Source of the DNA: JBEKYD01 sp052148435
GTDB taxonomy: Bacteria > Acidobacteriota > Terriglobia > Bryobacterales > Bryobacteraceae
Direction of reading: 5' to 3'
Assembly: GCA_052148435.1 (NCBI GenBank)
Contig: JBKQIF010000196.1
Span: forward strand, 1-64,000
Length of the DNA stretch: 64,000 bases
Below are positions 17,640 through 26,914 of this stretch, piece by piece. Below the pieces are notes generated by a model. That model was not told the origin of the DNA, did no database searches, and worked only from the letters and a program-made list of their open reading frames with translations. Every line of letters starts with the position of its first letter. Position 1 is the stretch's first letter. The translations under genes and the position numbers were made by a program.

Positions 17640-18316
17640 GGCTGGCGGCCGATGGCCGAAAGCTGGTTGCCGACTCCACCGCGGAGCGCGGCCTCGAGTC
17701 CCTTGACGTCAATGTCGATGAACTGCCGCGAGTAGCGGATCAGGCCGTGGCTGCGCAAGCGGGTCATCTGATAGGTGACGATCTCGCGCGACGTGCCGAC
17801 GTATTCCGATACGGTGTGATGGGTGAGCCCGGGCATGCGCAAGACGCCGTCCGGGCGCGCCCGGCCGAGGGACGTGCCCAACTGGAGCAAGGCGGCCACC
17901 ACGCGCTCGGGAGTTTTCAGCATGGCCATGGTTTCAATGCGGTCCGCCAGCTCGCACCCGAGACGCAACACGTATTGGGACAGGGCTACGCCGAAGCGCG
18001 GCTCGCGTTCGATCTGCCGCTCGATTTCGGCGCGGGTCCAGTTCATCAAGGTCACGCTGTCGAGCGCCGTTGCCGATTCGTGTTGCGAGGGCGCGCCCAG
18101 CAGACAGGCTTCGCCGAACAGGCCCTCGGCGGGTACGATGCGGCTGACGACCTGTTTTCCGCCGGGGGCTATGGTGCCGATCTTGACGCAGCCGGTCACC
18201 ACCAGGTAAAGCCGTTCCACGGGCATCCCTGGGGGATAAATCACCCCACCTTTAGGCACGGCATCGGCTGGTTTGTGCGCCAAATAGGTCAACGGATCTT
18301 CCTGCGGTAGTGGCAT
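17621..18316 (-). CDS. Crp/Fnr-family transcriptional regulator
   Basis: A 231-residue regulator. Residues about 15-125 are a cyclic-nucleotide-binding-type beta roll (GMPVERLYLVVTGCVKIGTIAPGGKQVVSRIVPAEGLFGEACLLG). A dimer helix follows (ERIETM-type region ADRIETMAMLKTPERVVAALLQL), and a winged helix-turn-helix is at about 165-205 (LTHHTVSEYVGTSREIVTYQMTRLRSHGLI). There is no N-terminal cysteine cluster, so it is not an oxygen-sensing Fnr. The cAMP-binding arginine motif is not obvious either, so the ligand is unknown. GGAGGG precedes the ATG at 18316. The last 15 residues (NQLSAIGRQPSAKPV) come from repeat-like DNA that includes a 24-base palindrome. Confidence 0.88.
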   Translation of the reverse strand: MPLPQEDPLTYLAHKPADAVPKGGVIYPPGMPVERLYLVVTGCVKIGTIAPGGKQVVSRIVPAEGLFGEACLLGAPSQHESATALDSVTLMNWTRAEIERQIEREPRFGVALSQYVLRLGCELADRIETMAMLKTPERVVAALLQLGTSLGRARPDGVLRMPGLTHHTVSEYVGTSREIVTYQMTRLRSHGLIRYSRQFIDIDVKGLEAALRGGVGNQLSAIGRQPSAKPV

Positions 18317-18433
18317 TGCGGTCCCTCCGTCCGCTATGAGCGGTTTTCAAGCGGCCTTCCTTTATTCCGATGATACCGGGTTTTGGCTATGCCGGGTTTT
18401 CACACGTGATACACTACGATTTCGCTCTTCAGA

Positions 18434-19024
18434 ATGCTGCTTGCCAGAGAATTCGTCGCCTACATCTCGCGACAGCTCGTACAAAAACTGATCCCGGCCA
18501 CTATTGAGACTCCCAATCCGGCGGCGGTTGTCCAGAAAGTCGAGGCTGTCATCGCCGAGGAATTGGCGGTGGAAGACCGTCTTAACGACGAAGTGCGCGA
18601 TCTTCTGAGCCAGTATAGCGAGTACATGCGCCGGGAGGGCGTCAGTTATCAGGAAATGTTTCGGCGGATCAAGAACACGCTGATTCAGCAGCGCAAGGTG
18701 ATTCGCGCTTCGGGCCGGGACACTGGCGACGCCATGAAACTATCGCGCGACAAGGTCACCGATATTTCCCACAAGCTGGTCGAGATGCTGCGCAGGAGCC
18801 ACGACCTGCGCCTGAGGAACAAGGACTCCAACGCGGTGCGCCTCGAAATCGTACGATCGATCACCGATCTGCTGATGGCCGAGGACAAAGTGGATCGCGC
18901 CGCGCGTCTGAAGATTCGCAGCCAGAAACGGGAAATCCCCGAAGGCAGCGAAGAGTGGGACCTGCTCCACCGGCGCTACTACTCCGAAGAACTGAAGAAG
19001 CTCGGCATCGATCTGGCCAGGTAA
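18434..19024 (+). CDS. DUF507 family protein
   Basis: A 196-residue, all-helical, charged protein with two similar halves: LAREFVAYISRQLVQKLI...EELAVEDRLNDEVRDLLSQY (residues 3-62) and LSRDKVTDISHKLVEMLRRS...LLMAEDKVDRAARLKI (102-160). This duplicated form is typical of DUF507, found in Acidobacteria, Aquificae and deltaproteobacteria; its function is not known. There is no signal peptide or membrane segment. It stands alone between divergent and convergent neighbours. Confidence 0.85.
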   Translation: MLLAREFVAYISRQLVQKLIPATIETPNPAAVVQKVEAVIAEELAVEDRLNDEVRDLLSQYSEYMRREGVSYQEMFRRIKNTLIQQRKVIRASGRDTGDAMKLSRDKVTDISHKLVEMLRRSHDLRLRNKDSNAVRLEIVRSITDLLMAEDKVDRAARLKIRSQKREIPEGSEEWDLLHRRYYSEELKKLGIDLAR

Positions 19025-19066
19025 CGCGCTGCCGATCGCCAGAGAGGACAGACCCGGAGGCCCGTC

Positions 19067-21364
19067 CTACTGCAGCGGAAGCGACAAGCTGTTGCTGGCC
19101 TGGCCGTTGACGGTGATGGTCAGGAAGGCGCTCGACGCGGGCGGCAAGCCGGCGGGCACCACGAAGGCTACCGAATCGACTCCGACCGAGCCCGCCACCA
19201 CGGTCGCGCCAGCCGGCGTAATGGTCTGATCGTTCAACTGCACGGCGATCGGATCGGTGAGCTGGATTCCGGTGGGAGCCGGCACGCCGTAGGGGCGCGG
19301 TGTGCTGGCGGGGCCGAAGCCGGTGCCATACACGGTGACGGTTTCGCCCGCCACGGCCGCTGAACTGGCAGTCACCTGGGTACCATCGGCGTGGAAAGCC
19401 ACGGCGTAGGTCTGGCCGTTGACGGACTGGCCAAAGATACCGGGCGCGTCCTGAACGATGGTAATGGGCGCGGTGACGTTGGGCTGGCCGGCGATGCTGA
19501 CGGTCAGGGTGGCGTTACCCGTGGCGGTGCCGTCGGGCAGCAGGAAATTGATCTGCGTGGGTGAAACGAAGAAGAGCGGCAGCACGCTGTCGCCGAGAGT
19601 TGCCGTCAGGCCGCCCAGCGTCTGCACCATCGGAGAAGTGGGACCGGATGCGACGGCCGGCGCGAGATTGAGGCCGAAGACGGAAACCACCGAACCGGGC
19701 GCCACGGCTGCCACGGGAGTGACTCCGGCGCCATTGACCACGCCCGAGGGCGATATATAAGGCACCTTCGAGAGTATGGCCTGGACGCTGCGCGGCACGT
19801 TCATGGCAAGCTGTCCGCTGGGTACTGCGCCGCCCAGATCTCCCGAGAAGTTGAGAAACCGGTATCCGGGCAGGGCCGCCACGCCGAGGTTGACGGTGGT
19901 TCCGGAATCGTAGAACCCGTCGGGCGAGGTGGGCGCCAGCGTCCAGGAAGCTCCGCCGGCGGGCGCCGCACTGGTTGCCAGAAGATTCATGAGGTGATAG
20001 TTGGCGGCGATGGTGGTTGGCGCGGCGGTGAGGGTGTAGGTGAGGTCGCCGGTGGCGCCGTTCGACCACGCCAGAAAGTCCTGGCGCGACGCCGCGCTCA
20101 CAGGAACCGAAGCGGGTGCGCCGACGGTAACCACGCTACCCACGGCCTGCTGAATGCTGCAGGGCAGGCCGCAGGCGGTTCCATTCACCAGCACCGAGGC
20201 CGCCGCCGCGCTGGTGACCGTCAACTGTCCAACCGGCGCATAGGTGGCCGTCAAGCGGATGCCGTTGGGCGTGTTGGCGGGCACCACCAGGGTTTGGGAA
20301 GCGGCTCCGCCGTTCGACCATCCGCTGAAAGCCCAGATGCGTCCTTGCGAATCGGTCTGCTGCGCCGGGGCCGAAAAGGTATGGGTTTCGCCAACGCCCC
20401 AGGTGAAATAGGTGTTGGGCCAGTTGCCGCGCCCGTCGACGGTCAGGCTCAGTCCGGTGGGAGAAGTGAAGAAGGAAACCGCGACACCCTGTACGAAAGT
20501 GGCGGTGAGCGTGACCGGCAAAGAGGTTGAGGGTACGGTATAGGCGTGCGTCTGGGTTCCGCCGTCGCTCCAGGAGGAAAAGACCCAGGGGTTGCCGGAA
20601 TTATCCGTCTGCGGCGAGATCGCGCCCACCGAGTGCATCGTATTCCAGCCCCAGAATTGCTGTGCCGGAGTGAACATGGAATTGTGGTCGGCCAGGATGG
20701 CGAGGTTGGCCGGCACGGTGGCGAAATTTACGTTCACGGCGGGGGCAAAGCTGGGATACACCGACATGGGCCGGTTCATGGCGACGGTGATCTGATAGCC
20801 CAGCACGGTTTCGCCGGCGCCCACCGAGGACCATCCGGTGAAGACGTAACCGGCATTGGGGAAGGCCTGCACCACCGCCACACTGCCGGAGCCCAAGTAA
20901 ACCTGCTGCGAAGCGGTGACGGGGGTGCCACCGTTGACGACGACGTATCCGGGACCTCCGGCGCAACTGGCGGCGCCGCCGCAGGAATAAAACGAAATGG
21001 TCAGCGCATAAGCCGTAGCAAAGTTCACCGTGTAGCTGGTGATGGAGGGATCGGCGGTAATGATAACGGTGTTGGCCGTATACGTGCCGGCGCTCCAGGA
21101 GATGCCCGCGTAGGTCAGTTGCGTGTTCGGCAAGGCGCTCGTCTGGTCCGGACTGGGGACCGATACGATGTGCGCGCTGCCGACGGGCCAGGTGAAGCTG
21201 GTCGCCTGGGAATAAGACTGTCCGTCCACGGTGAAAACGGCGCCGGCCGGCACCGGAGTAATCGTCGTCACGGAAGTGGATTGTGCCCAGGCCGCTGCCG
21301 CCAGCGCGCCCGCCAGAGCGGCGCGGAGCGACCACCGTACCATCCGAGAGAAGCGGGTTTTCAT
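19067..21364 (-). CDS. Large secreted repeat protein with Solibacter-type C-terminal domain
   Basis: A 765-residue exported protein. Residues 8-28 (VRWSLRAALAGALAAAAWAQS) are a signal peptide. Residues about 60-500 hold several InlB-B-like/bacterial repeat units, each with a GYxFxGWS or WAFSGWSNGG core followed by VPxxxPxxLTATF (for example FSSWSDGGTQTHAYTVP). The last 235 residues are the TIGR03437 domain (SGVVNGAGVTPVAAVAPGSVVSVFG, then LFFVSPTQINFLLP, then VTVYGTGFGP), a surface-adhesion-like beta domain abundant in Solibacter. The ATG at 21364 follows AAAGGTGG; a longer frame starts at 21460 but lacks a signal-like start. It is transcribed divergently from the next protein, which ends in the same kind of domain. 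Confidence 0.85.
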   Translation of the reverse strand: MKTRFSRMVRWSLRAALAGALAAAAWAQSTSVTTITPVPAGAVFTVDGQSYSQATSFTWPVGSAHIVSVPSPDQTSALPNTQLTYAGISWSAGTYTANTVIITADPSITSYTVNFATAYALTISFYSCGGAASCAGGPGYVVVNGGTPVTASQQVYLGSGSVAVVQAFPNAGYVFTGWSSVGAGETVLGYQITVAMNRPMSVYPSFAPAVNVNFATVPANLAILADHNSMFTPAQQFWGWNTMHSVGAISPQTDNSGNPWVFSSWSDGGTQTHAYTVPSTSLPVTLTATFVQGVAVSFFTSPTGLSLTVDGRGNWPNTYFTWGVGETHTFSAPAQQTDSQGRIWAFSGWSNGGAASQTLVVPANTPNGIRLTATYAPVGQLTVTSAAAASVLVNGTACGLPCSIQQAVGSVVTVGAPASVPVSAASRQDFLAWSNGATGDLTYTLTAAPTTIAANYHLMNLLATSAAPAGGASWTLAPTSPDGFYDSGTTVNLGVAALPGYRFLNFSGDLGGAVPSGQLAMNVPRSVQAILSKVPYISPSGVVNGAGVTPVAAVAPGSVVSVFGLNLAPAVASGPTSPMVQTLGGLTATLGDSVLPLFFVSPTQINFLLPDGTATGNATLTVSIAGQPNVTAPITIVQDAPGIFGQSVNGQTYAVAFHADGTQVTASSAAVAGETVTVYGTGFGPASTPRPYGVPAPTGIQLTDPIAVQLNDQTITPAGATVVAGSVGVDSVAFVVPAGLPPASSAFLTITVNGQASNSLSLPLQ

Positions 21365-21564
21365 GACCACCTTTATTCCTTCCGCCGCGCCCAGGGAGCG
21401 TCGCGTCTTCCCCGGCGCGCGATAACTGCGTTTACGGCTGCAGTATACGTATAAATCCACGGAAATACACGACTAACTTTGGTAATGGCGGCACTGCTAG
21501 CCATTTCGATCATTGATTCTCGCCGGCGGACAATCTGTAATCGGAATGTTCGAAGAGTCTGCTT

Positions 21565-24500
21565 ATGCGCTTCAACAGATTGTCCCTCACGTTATTGCTC
21601 GCGGTTTCGATCCCGAGCGTATTGCCTTTGGCCGCCGCCACTCTCGGGACGGTAGTTCCGATCGGTGGAACCGCTTCCGACATCGTGCTGGACGAATCGC
21701 GCGGCTACCTATATGTCGCCGATTTCGGGTCCAACACGATCGACTTTCTGTCGCTTTCGGACCTGCAGATCCACACCTCGCTCAATGTGGCGCCTCAACC
21801 CGGCTCGCTGGCGATGTCTCCCGACGGGTCGTATCTGGTGGTGACGCACTACAATGCGACCGCGTCCGGAACGACGGCCGGAAACCTCGTCACCATCATT
21901 AACCTGGCCGACAACACACAACAGACGCTGGCTACGGGGGAGCCGCCGCTGGGCGTTGCGTTTCTCAACGTGCCCGATCAGCGCTATCCATCCGGCATTG
22001 CGGTGGTGGTGACTACGGCCAACATCTGGGAAATGGATCCGGTCAGCGGCCAACTGACGCTGCTGACAAGTCTGGCGAACGTTTCGAACAGCCTGCCGAT
22101 ACCGGCGCCATCTTCCCCCGGACAGATCACCGAAGCCGCCATGGCGTCGAATACGGCGGGCGACGGGCTTTCGATCTGGGGCCTCGGCGGCGCCACCACG
22201 GGAAGCAACCAGATCGTCTTCAAGATCGACGGCCACCCATGGCCCAACGCACCGAATGTCTATGCCATTGGCTATGTGTCTTCCCCGCCGCTGCTGCCGC
22301 GCGTGAGCGTTTCCGCGGACGGCTCGTACGCCATGGTGGGGTATTCGCTGGTGAATTTGAATGGCATTATCGGGCGTTATCCCAACATCCTGACTTCGAA
22401 AAACATCACCGGCCACGCCATCGATTCCACCCGTGGCATCCTTTACGGTCAACTCCCCGATTCGACCCAGCCGACCGGTCCGGTGGCCGCATCTTCCTCG
22501 CCCACGGTCCTGCCGGGGCTCCTCATCATGTCGTCGGGTAACATGGCGGTTCAGGACCGCATTATTCTGCCGGAGAACCTGGTTGGGCGCGCGGTGCTGA
22601 ACGCGGCGGGCACGGCGATGTACGCCATCTCCGAAAGCGGCGTGACCGCGATTCCGGTCGGCGGCCTGAAACAGTACCACCGCTTGAGCTCGTCGGCCGA
22701 AGACGTACAGTTGCAAACCAATTTCTGCAACCGCAGTACCGTGACGGGCACTTTTACGCTCAGCGATCCGGGCGGCAACCATACGGACTTCTCCATCTCG
22801 TCGCCGGTGAGCGGCGTGAGCGTGTCGCCAGCGGCGGGAACCACGCCGGCCACGATCACCGTCACCGCCGATCCGAGCGCCTTCTCGACCGCCATCGGGA
22901 CTTCCCCGATAGACCTTACGATCGGTTCGGTGAGCGCGGTCAATGCGGCCAAGACCGTGCGCGTGCTGGTGAGCAATCCGGACGTGAACCAGCGCGGCAC
23001 GATCGTCGATGTGCCGGGCGTTCTGGGCGACATTGTGGCGGACTCCGCGCGCAACCGTTTCTACATCGCCCGCCAGGATCAGGACGAGGTATTGGTTTTC
23101 GACGGCGCCGCCAACAAGCAGATCGCCACGCTCCCGACCGCTACTACGCCAATGTCGCTCGCCATCACCGCCGATTCGCAGTATCTGCTGGTGGGCCATA
23201 ACGACTCGCAGTTCGTGACCGTTTACGATCTGAATGCGCTGCAGTTGGTGTCCGCCATCGTTTTGCCGGGTGGACATTACGGGCGGTCGCTGGCGGTTTC
23301 AAACAACGCCATCCTGGCCTTGGTGCGCGACGAAGGGACCGGGACCGGCGCGGTCGACAGTTTGAATATCGCCACCGAACTGGGGACCGAGCTGAGCAGT
23401 CTGGGGGCCTACAAAAACTTGGTTTCGCCGCAATCCGCGCTGGCCGCCGCGCCCAACGGCGCCACGGTCCTTCTGGCCGACCCGGGCGGCACGGTGATGC
23501 TCTATTCGGCCGCGGCCAACACGTTCACCGTGGCGCGGCAGGACTTCACTTCGCTTACGGGCGCCATCGCGGCGTCGTCCTACGACCAGTACGTGGTGGG
23601 GAACAATGTGTTCAACGCCTCGCTGGTACCGGTCGGCACGCTATCGGAATCGGGCGGGAGTTCTTCGGGGTTCCTGTTCACCGGCCAGGGCGGATATTTC
23701 GCCACGGCAGCGTCCAGCACCAGCCCGGGCGTGATCCAGAACTATACGACGAGCCTCGCTGGCGGAGCGAACCCGACCGCCATGGTGGAAGCGCCGTTGC
23801 TGCCGACCGCGAGTCCCAGCACCAGCGGCAGCGCCACGACCAGCACCAGTTCCTCTTCGTCGTCGACCTCGTCGACTACCACCACCGCCGCCACCATGAC
23901 CTTCACCCGAACCGTGGCGGCGATGCCCGCCGACAACACGGTGGTGGCTCTGACCACATCCGGGTTCACGGTGCTGTCTTCGAGTTATGGCGCGAGTGCC
24001 GCGACGCCGATCGTTTCGAGCGTGGTGAACGCCGCCAACAACTCGACGGCCCTGGCGCCGGGCGCTCTGATCACCGTCTATGGCACTTCCATGAGCGCGG
24101 TCAACGTGGCTACGGCGCAGATTCCGCTGCCGACCGCGCTGGGCCAATCCTGCTTGAGCGTCAACGGGACGCCGGTACCGCTGCTGTTTGTCTCGGGCAC
24201 GCAGGTGAACGCGCAGTTGCCCTACAACGTAGCGGGCAACTCCTCGGTCAGCATCCACACGCCGGGCGGTATCAGCAACAACTACAACTTCACCGTCGGC
24301 GTGGCCGCGCCCAGCGTGTTCATGAGTGGCACGGCGGGGCCGCTGACCGGACTGCCCACCATCGTGCGCGCCAACAATAGCCAACTGGTAACGCCCACCA
24401 ACCCGGTTTATTACAACGACACGCTGGTGATCTACACCAACGGGCTGGGCATGACCAGTCCGCAGGTGACAGCCGGGTCGGCGGCGCCTTCCAGTCCGCT

Positions 24501-24705
24501 GGCGAATGCAGTACTGCAGCCCACGGTGACGCTGGGCGGCGCCAATCTGAGTGTCAGTTACGCCGGCCTGGTGCCTGGCGAAGTCGGGGTGTACCAGATC
24601 AACGCTACCGTACCGTACGGTGTTCCCCAGGGGCTTGCGGTGCCACTGGTGATCAACCAGGGCGGGGTCAGCTCCAGTGTGAACGTCCGGGTAGTGGGGA
24701 ATTAA
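21565..24705 (+). CDS. Secreted beta-propeller protein with Solibacter-type C-terminal domain
   Basis: A 1046-residue exported protein. The signal peptide is about residues 5-25 (RLSLTLLLAVSIPSVLPLAAA). Two YncE/NHL-like propeller regions follow: 30-360 (DIVLDESRGYLYVADFGSNTIDFL, PGSLAMSPDGSYLVVTHY) and 480-740 (GDIVADSARNRFYIARQDQDEVLVFDG, PMSLAITADSQYLLVGHNDS). A Ser/Thr run near 752-778 forms a linker, then a TIGR03437 domain ends the protein (VVNAANNSTALAPGALITVYG, LLFVSGTQVNAQLPYNV). Such proteins probably sit on the cell surface and bind ligands or polymers; no enzyme motif is seen. An outer-membrane barrel gene follows 24 bases later. Confidence 0.85.
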   Translation: MRFNRLSLTLLLAVSIPSVLPLAAATLGTVVPIGGTASDIVLDESRGYLYVADFGSNTIDFLSLSDLQIHTSLNVAPQPGSLAMSPDGSYLVVTHYNATASGTTAGNLVTIINLADNTQQTLATGEPPLGVAFLNVPDQRYPSGIAVVVTTANIWEMDPVSGQLTLLTSLANVSNSLPIPAPSSPGQITEAAMASNTAGDGLSIWGLGGATTGSNQIVFKIDGHPWPNAPNVYAIGYVSSPPLLPRVSVSADGSYAMVGYSLVNLNGIIGRYPNILTSKNITGHAIDSTRGILYGQLPDSTQPTGPVAASSSPTVLPGLLIMSSGNMAVQDRIILPENLVGRAVLNAAGTAMYAISESGVTAIPVGGLKQYHRLSSSAEDVQLQTNFCNRSTVTGTFTLSDPGGNHTDFSISSPVSGVSVSPAAGTTPATITVTADPSAFSTAIGTSPIDLTIGSVSAVNAAKTVRVLVSNPDVNQRGTIVDVPGVLGDIVADSARNRFYIARQDQDEVLVFDGAANKQIATLPTATTPMSLAITADSQYLLVGHNDSQFVTVYDLNALQLVSAIVLPGGHYGRSLAVSNNAILALVRDEGTGTGAVDSLNIATELGTELSSLGAYKNLVSPQSALAAAPNGATVLLADPGGTVMLYSAAANTFTVARQDFTSLTGAIAASSYDQYVVGNNVFNASLVPVGTLSESGGSSSGFLFTGQGGYFATAASSTSPGVIQNYTTSLAGGANPTAMVEAPLLPTASPSTSGSATTSTSSSSSSTSSTTTTAATMTFTRTVAAMPADNTVVALTTSGFTVLSSSYGASAATPIVSSVVNAANNSTALAPGALITVYGTSMSAVNVATAQIPLPTALGQSCLSVNGTPVPLLFVSGTQVNAQLPYNVAGNSSVSIHTPGGISNNYNFTVGVAAPSVFMSGTAGPLTGLPTIVRANNSQLVTPTNPVYYNDTLVIYTNGLGMTSPQVTAGSAAPSSPLANAVLQPTVTLGGANLSVSYAGLVPGEVGVYQINATVPYGVPQGLAVPLVINQGGVSSSVNVRVVGN

Positions 24706-24729
24706 GGCGCACGATCGAAGGAGAAGGAA

Positions 24730-25368
24730 ATGAAGACGTTTGTTTTGCGAGTTCTGGTGCCGGTGGCCTTTTGCGCGGCAGCCTGCGCGCAGCAGTGGGA
24801 AGTGGGCGCGGTGGGTGGCGCGGGTTTTCTGAATACCGTGCCGGTCTCGAGCCCAGGCGCCTCGGCAACGGCCGGATTTGCCGCCGGTGCCACTGGCGGC
24901 GTTTACTTTGGACAGAGCCTCTACTCCAGCTTGAGCGGGGAGATCCGCTACGACTTCTTCCAGAGCAACCTCAAGCTTTCGGGCGCCGGAACGTCGGCCA
25001 GTTTCACCGGCATCGCGCACGCCGTGCACTATGACCTGATCTGGCACACGCGGCGCAAGGATTCTCCGACCCAGTATTACCTGGCGGTGGGCGGTGGCAT
25101 GAAGCTCTTTCAGGGCCTCGGATCCCCGGAAGCTTACCAGCCGCTCATGCAATTCGGCTACTTTACCAGGACCAACTCGATAAAGGCCATGGGTACGGTT
25201 GCCGCCGGGATGACGTACCGGCTGGCGCCGCGCATGTTCCTGAGGGTCGAACTGCGAGACTTCATCTCGCCGTTTCCCACGGCGGTGTTGACGCCGGCTC
25301 CGGGCACGAAATACGGCAGCATCCTGAACAACCTGACGCCCATGGCGGGCATCAGCTATGTGTTCTAG
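24730..25368 (+). CDS. Outer-membrane beta-barrel protein
   Basis: A 212-residue protein with a signal peptide ending at ACAQQ (residues 18-22) and alternating beta strands rich in Gly, Tyr and Phe (GGVYFGQSLYSSLSGEIRYDFF, YYLAVGGGMKLFQG, MFLRVELRDF). It ends in GISYVF, a C-terminal aromatic barrel signal read by the BAM machinery. An eight-stranded OmpW/OmpA-like barrel is likely. AAGGAGAAGG at 24717-24726 is a strong ribosome site. It probably forms an operon with the preceding propeller protein, perhaps as its outer-membrane anchor. Confidence 0.8.
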   Translation: MKTFVLRVLVPVAFCAAACAQQWEVGAVGGAGFLNTVPVSSPGASATAGFAAGATGGVYFGQSLYSSLSGEIRYDFFQSNLKLSGAGTSASFTGIAHAVHYDLIWHTRRKDSPTQYYLAVGGGMKLFQGLGSPEAYQPLMQFGYFTRTNSIKAMGTVAAGMTYRLAPRMFLRVELRDFISPFPTAVLTPAPGTKYGSILNNLTPMAGISYVF

Positions 25369-25377
25369 AGCGGTCAC

Positions 25378-25486
25378 AGCGGTCAGCTTTCAGCGTTGAC
25401 CTAGGTCGCGGCCCGGTTCGACGCCGCTCGTCGGCGCGAGCGCGTTCCGAAGCTGATGGCTGCAAGCCGACCGCTGAGAGCTTTAT
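25378..25486. repeat. AGCTGA/TCAGCT-type repeat region
   Basis: The 253-base gap 25369-25621 contains AGCGGTCAGCTTTCAGCG near its start and GAAGCTGATGGCT...CCGACCGCTGAGAGCTTT toward the middle, forming loose inverted repeats. Related sequence occurs at about 16740-16790, 17605-17680 and 59099-59173. I see no gene here. Confidence 0.45.
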
Positions 25487-25621
25487 TCCGTTTCGGGGGA
25501 CCTCTCCCGGAAAAAACTCACCCTGAATGGACTTGCCAATCCACACCTGTATCAAAAGAACTACACTTGGGTGATTGACTTCGCCGAAAACAGTGGCAAG
25601 CTATAGCTAGGTGATCCGCAG

Positions 25622-26737
25622 ATGAAGATCGTAGGCGTGGCCGGAGTTATAGCCGTGATCGGCCTGGGGGTGCCGGCAGCGTCGGCGCAGCCGGTGATTT
25701 CGGCGAAGTCGGGAGTAGTGGCCTATCAGGAAGGGCAGGTCGCGCTGGACGGGCAACCCCTGGAAGCGTCGATCACGCACTTCGCCGACGTCAAAGAGAA
25801 CGGCGTTCTGGAGACCGAGGAAGGCCGCGCCGAAATTCTGCTCAATCCGGGTGTGGTGCTGCGGCTGGGCGAAAACAGTTCGCTCAAGATGATCACCAAC
25901 CGGCTTATCGATACGCGAGTGGAACTGGTGAGGGGCTCGGCGGTGCTGGACGCCATCGAGGTCGGCAAGGACACCAGCGTGACGGTGGTGGTGGCAAACG
26001 CCGCGGTCACGCTTCCCAAGGCCGGCATCTACCGCTTCGATACCGAACCGGCGACGGTCAAGGTGTTCAAGGGAAGCGCGGACGTCGAGATGGGTGGCCA
26101 GTTTGTGCCGGTGGTGGCCGGCAGAATGTTGTCGCTGGCGGACGCCTCGGCTAAGCCGGAAAAATTCGACACGGAAAATACGGATGCGCTGGACCGCTGG
26201 AGCCACCGGCGAAGCGAATATATGGCGATGGCCAACGTGTCGGCGGCGCGCCAGTCGTTATTGTCGGGAAGCGGTTTCTATCCGTCGGGAAGCGGTTTCT
26301 ATCCGATGGTGGGTGGTATGGGTCCAGGCATGGGATGCATGCCGTCCTGGAGTTTCAACATGTGGTACGGCATGTCGACCTATGTTCCGTGCAGCGGGAT
26401 GTTCATGGATCCGTACGGGTTCCCTTACTACAGCCCGTTTATGGCGGGTTATGCCGGTTGGATCCCGGGAGCGTACGGCTGGGTGCGGAACGGCGGCGGC
26501 GGCGGCGTACCGGGATCGACGCTGGGAGTCGTGAATCACCCTGGCAGACCGATTGGCGCACCCAGCAGAGGTCTGGTGGGAGTGGGTACGACCACCAACG
26601 GTGGGACGGCCAGCAGCGGTGGGTTTAGCGGAGCCAGCGGCAGGTCTAGCGGAGCCAGCGCCGGCAGCAGTACTTCCATGGGCCACGCATCAGCCGGGAT
26701 GGGCGGCGGACATGGCGGCGGTGGCGGCCACAGATAG
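25622..26737 (+). CDS. FecR-domain protein with Gly/Ser-rich tail
   Basis: A 371-residue exported protein with a signal peptide to about residue 22 (VIGLGVPAASAQ). Residues 60-175 are a FecR-like domain (GVLETEEGRAEILLNPGVVLRLGENSSLKM, then DTRVELVRGSAVLDA, then YRFDTEPATVKVFKGSADVE), the fold that in Fe-citrate systems lies in the periplasm and passes signals. Here it stands alone without a sigma factor and without a cytoplasmic N-terminal helix, so a structural or polymer-binding role is as likely. The C-terminal 150 residues are rich in Gly, Met, Tyr and Ser and contain an 18-base direct repeat (GSGFYPSGSGFYP). It ends in Gly/His-rich residues. Confidence 0.75.
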   Translation: MKIVGVAGVIAVIGLGVPAASAQPVISAKSGVVAYQEGQVALDGQPLEASITHFADVKENGVLETEEGRAEILLNPGVVLRLGENSSLKMITNRLIDTRVELVRGSAVLDAIEVGKDTSVTVVVANAAVTLPKAGIYRFDTEPATVKVFKGSADVEMGGQFVPVVAGRMLSLADASAKPEKFDTENTDALDRWSHRRSEYMAMANVSAARQSLLSGSGFYPSGSGFYPMVGGMGPGMGCMPSWSFNMWYGMSTYVPCSGMFMDPYGFPYYSPFMAGYAGWIPGAYGWVRNGGGGGVPGSTLGVVNHPGRPIGAPSRGLVGVGTTTNGGTASSGGFSGASGRSSGASAGSSTSMGHASAGMGGGHGGGGGHR

Positions 26738-26914
26738 AGCGGTCGGCGAAGCGGCGGCCGGCACGTCCAAGGCGTCTGCAGCGTAGCGGGTACGGCCCCG
26801 ACCGCCAAACGGGCTCGTTGCTCCAGTCGACGGCGAGCTTTCGAGCAGCAGGGGTATGCTTGCGCGTCTGAAATGCTGGCGACAGCTGGTGTGCGGGGTC
26901 GCGGTAACGGACTG

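Noticed and set aside
23641..25377. 578-codon minus-strand frame
   Set aside because: Antisense to the propeller and barrel genes; Arg/His/Gly-rich with no motif.
26265..26300. Tandem repeat as a possible CRISPR or minisatellite
   Set aside because: Only two 18-base units inside the FecR-domain gene, in frame (GSGFYP); a protein repeat, not an array.
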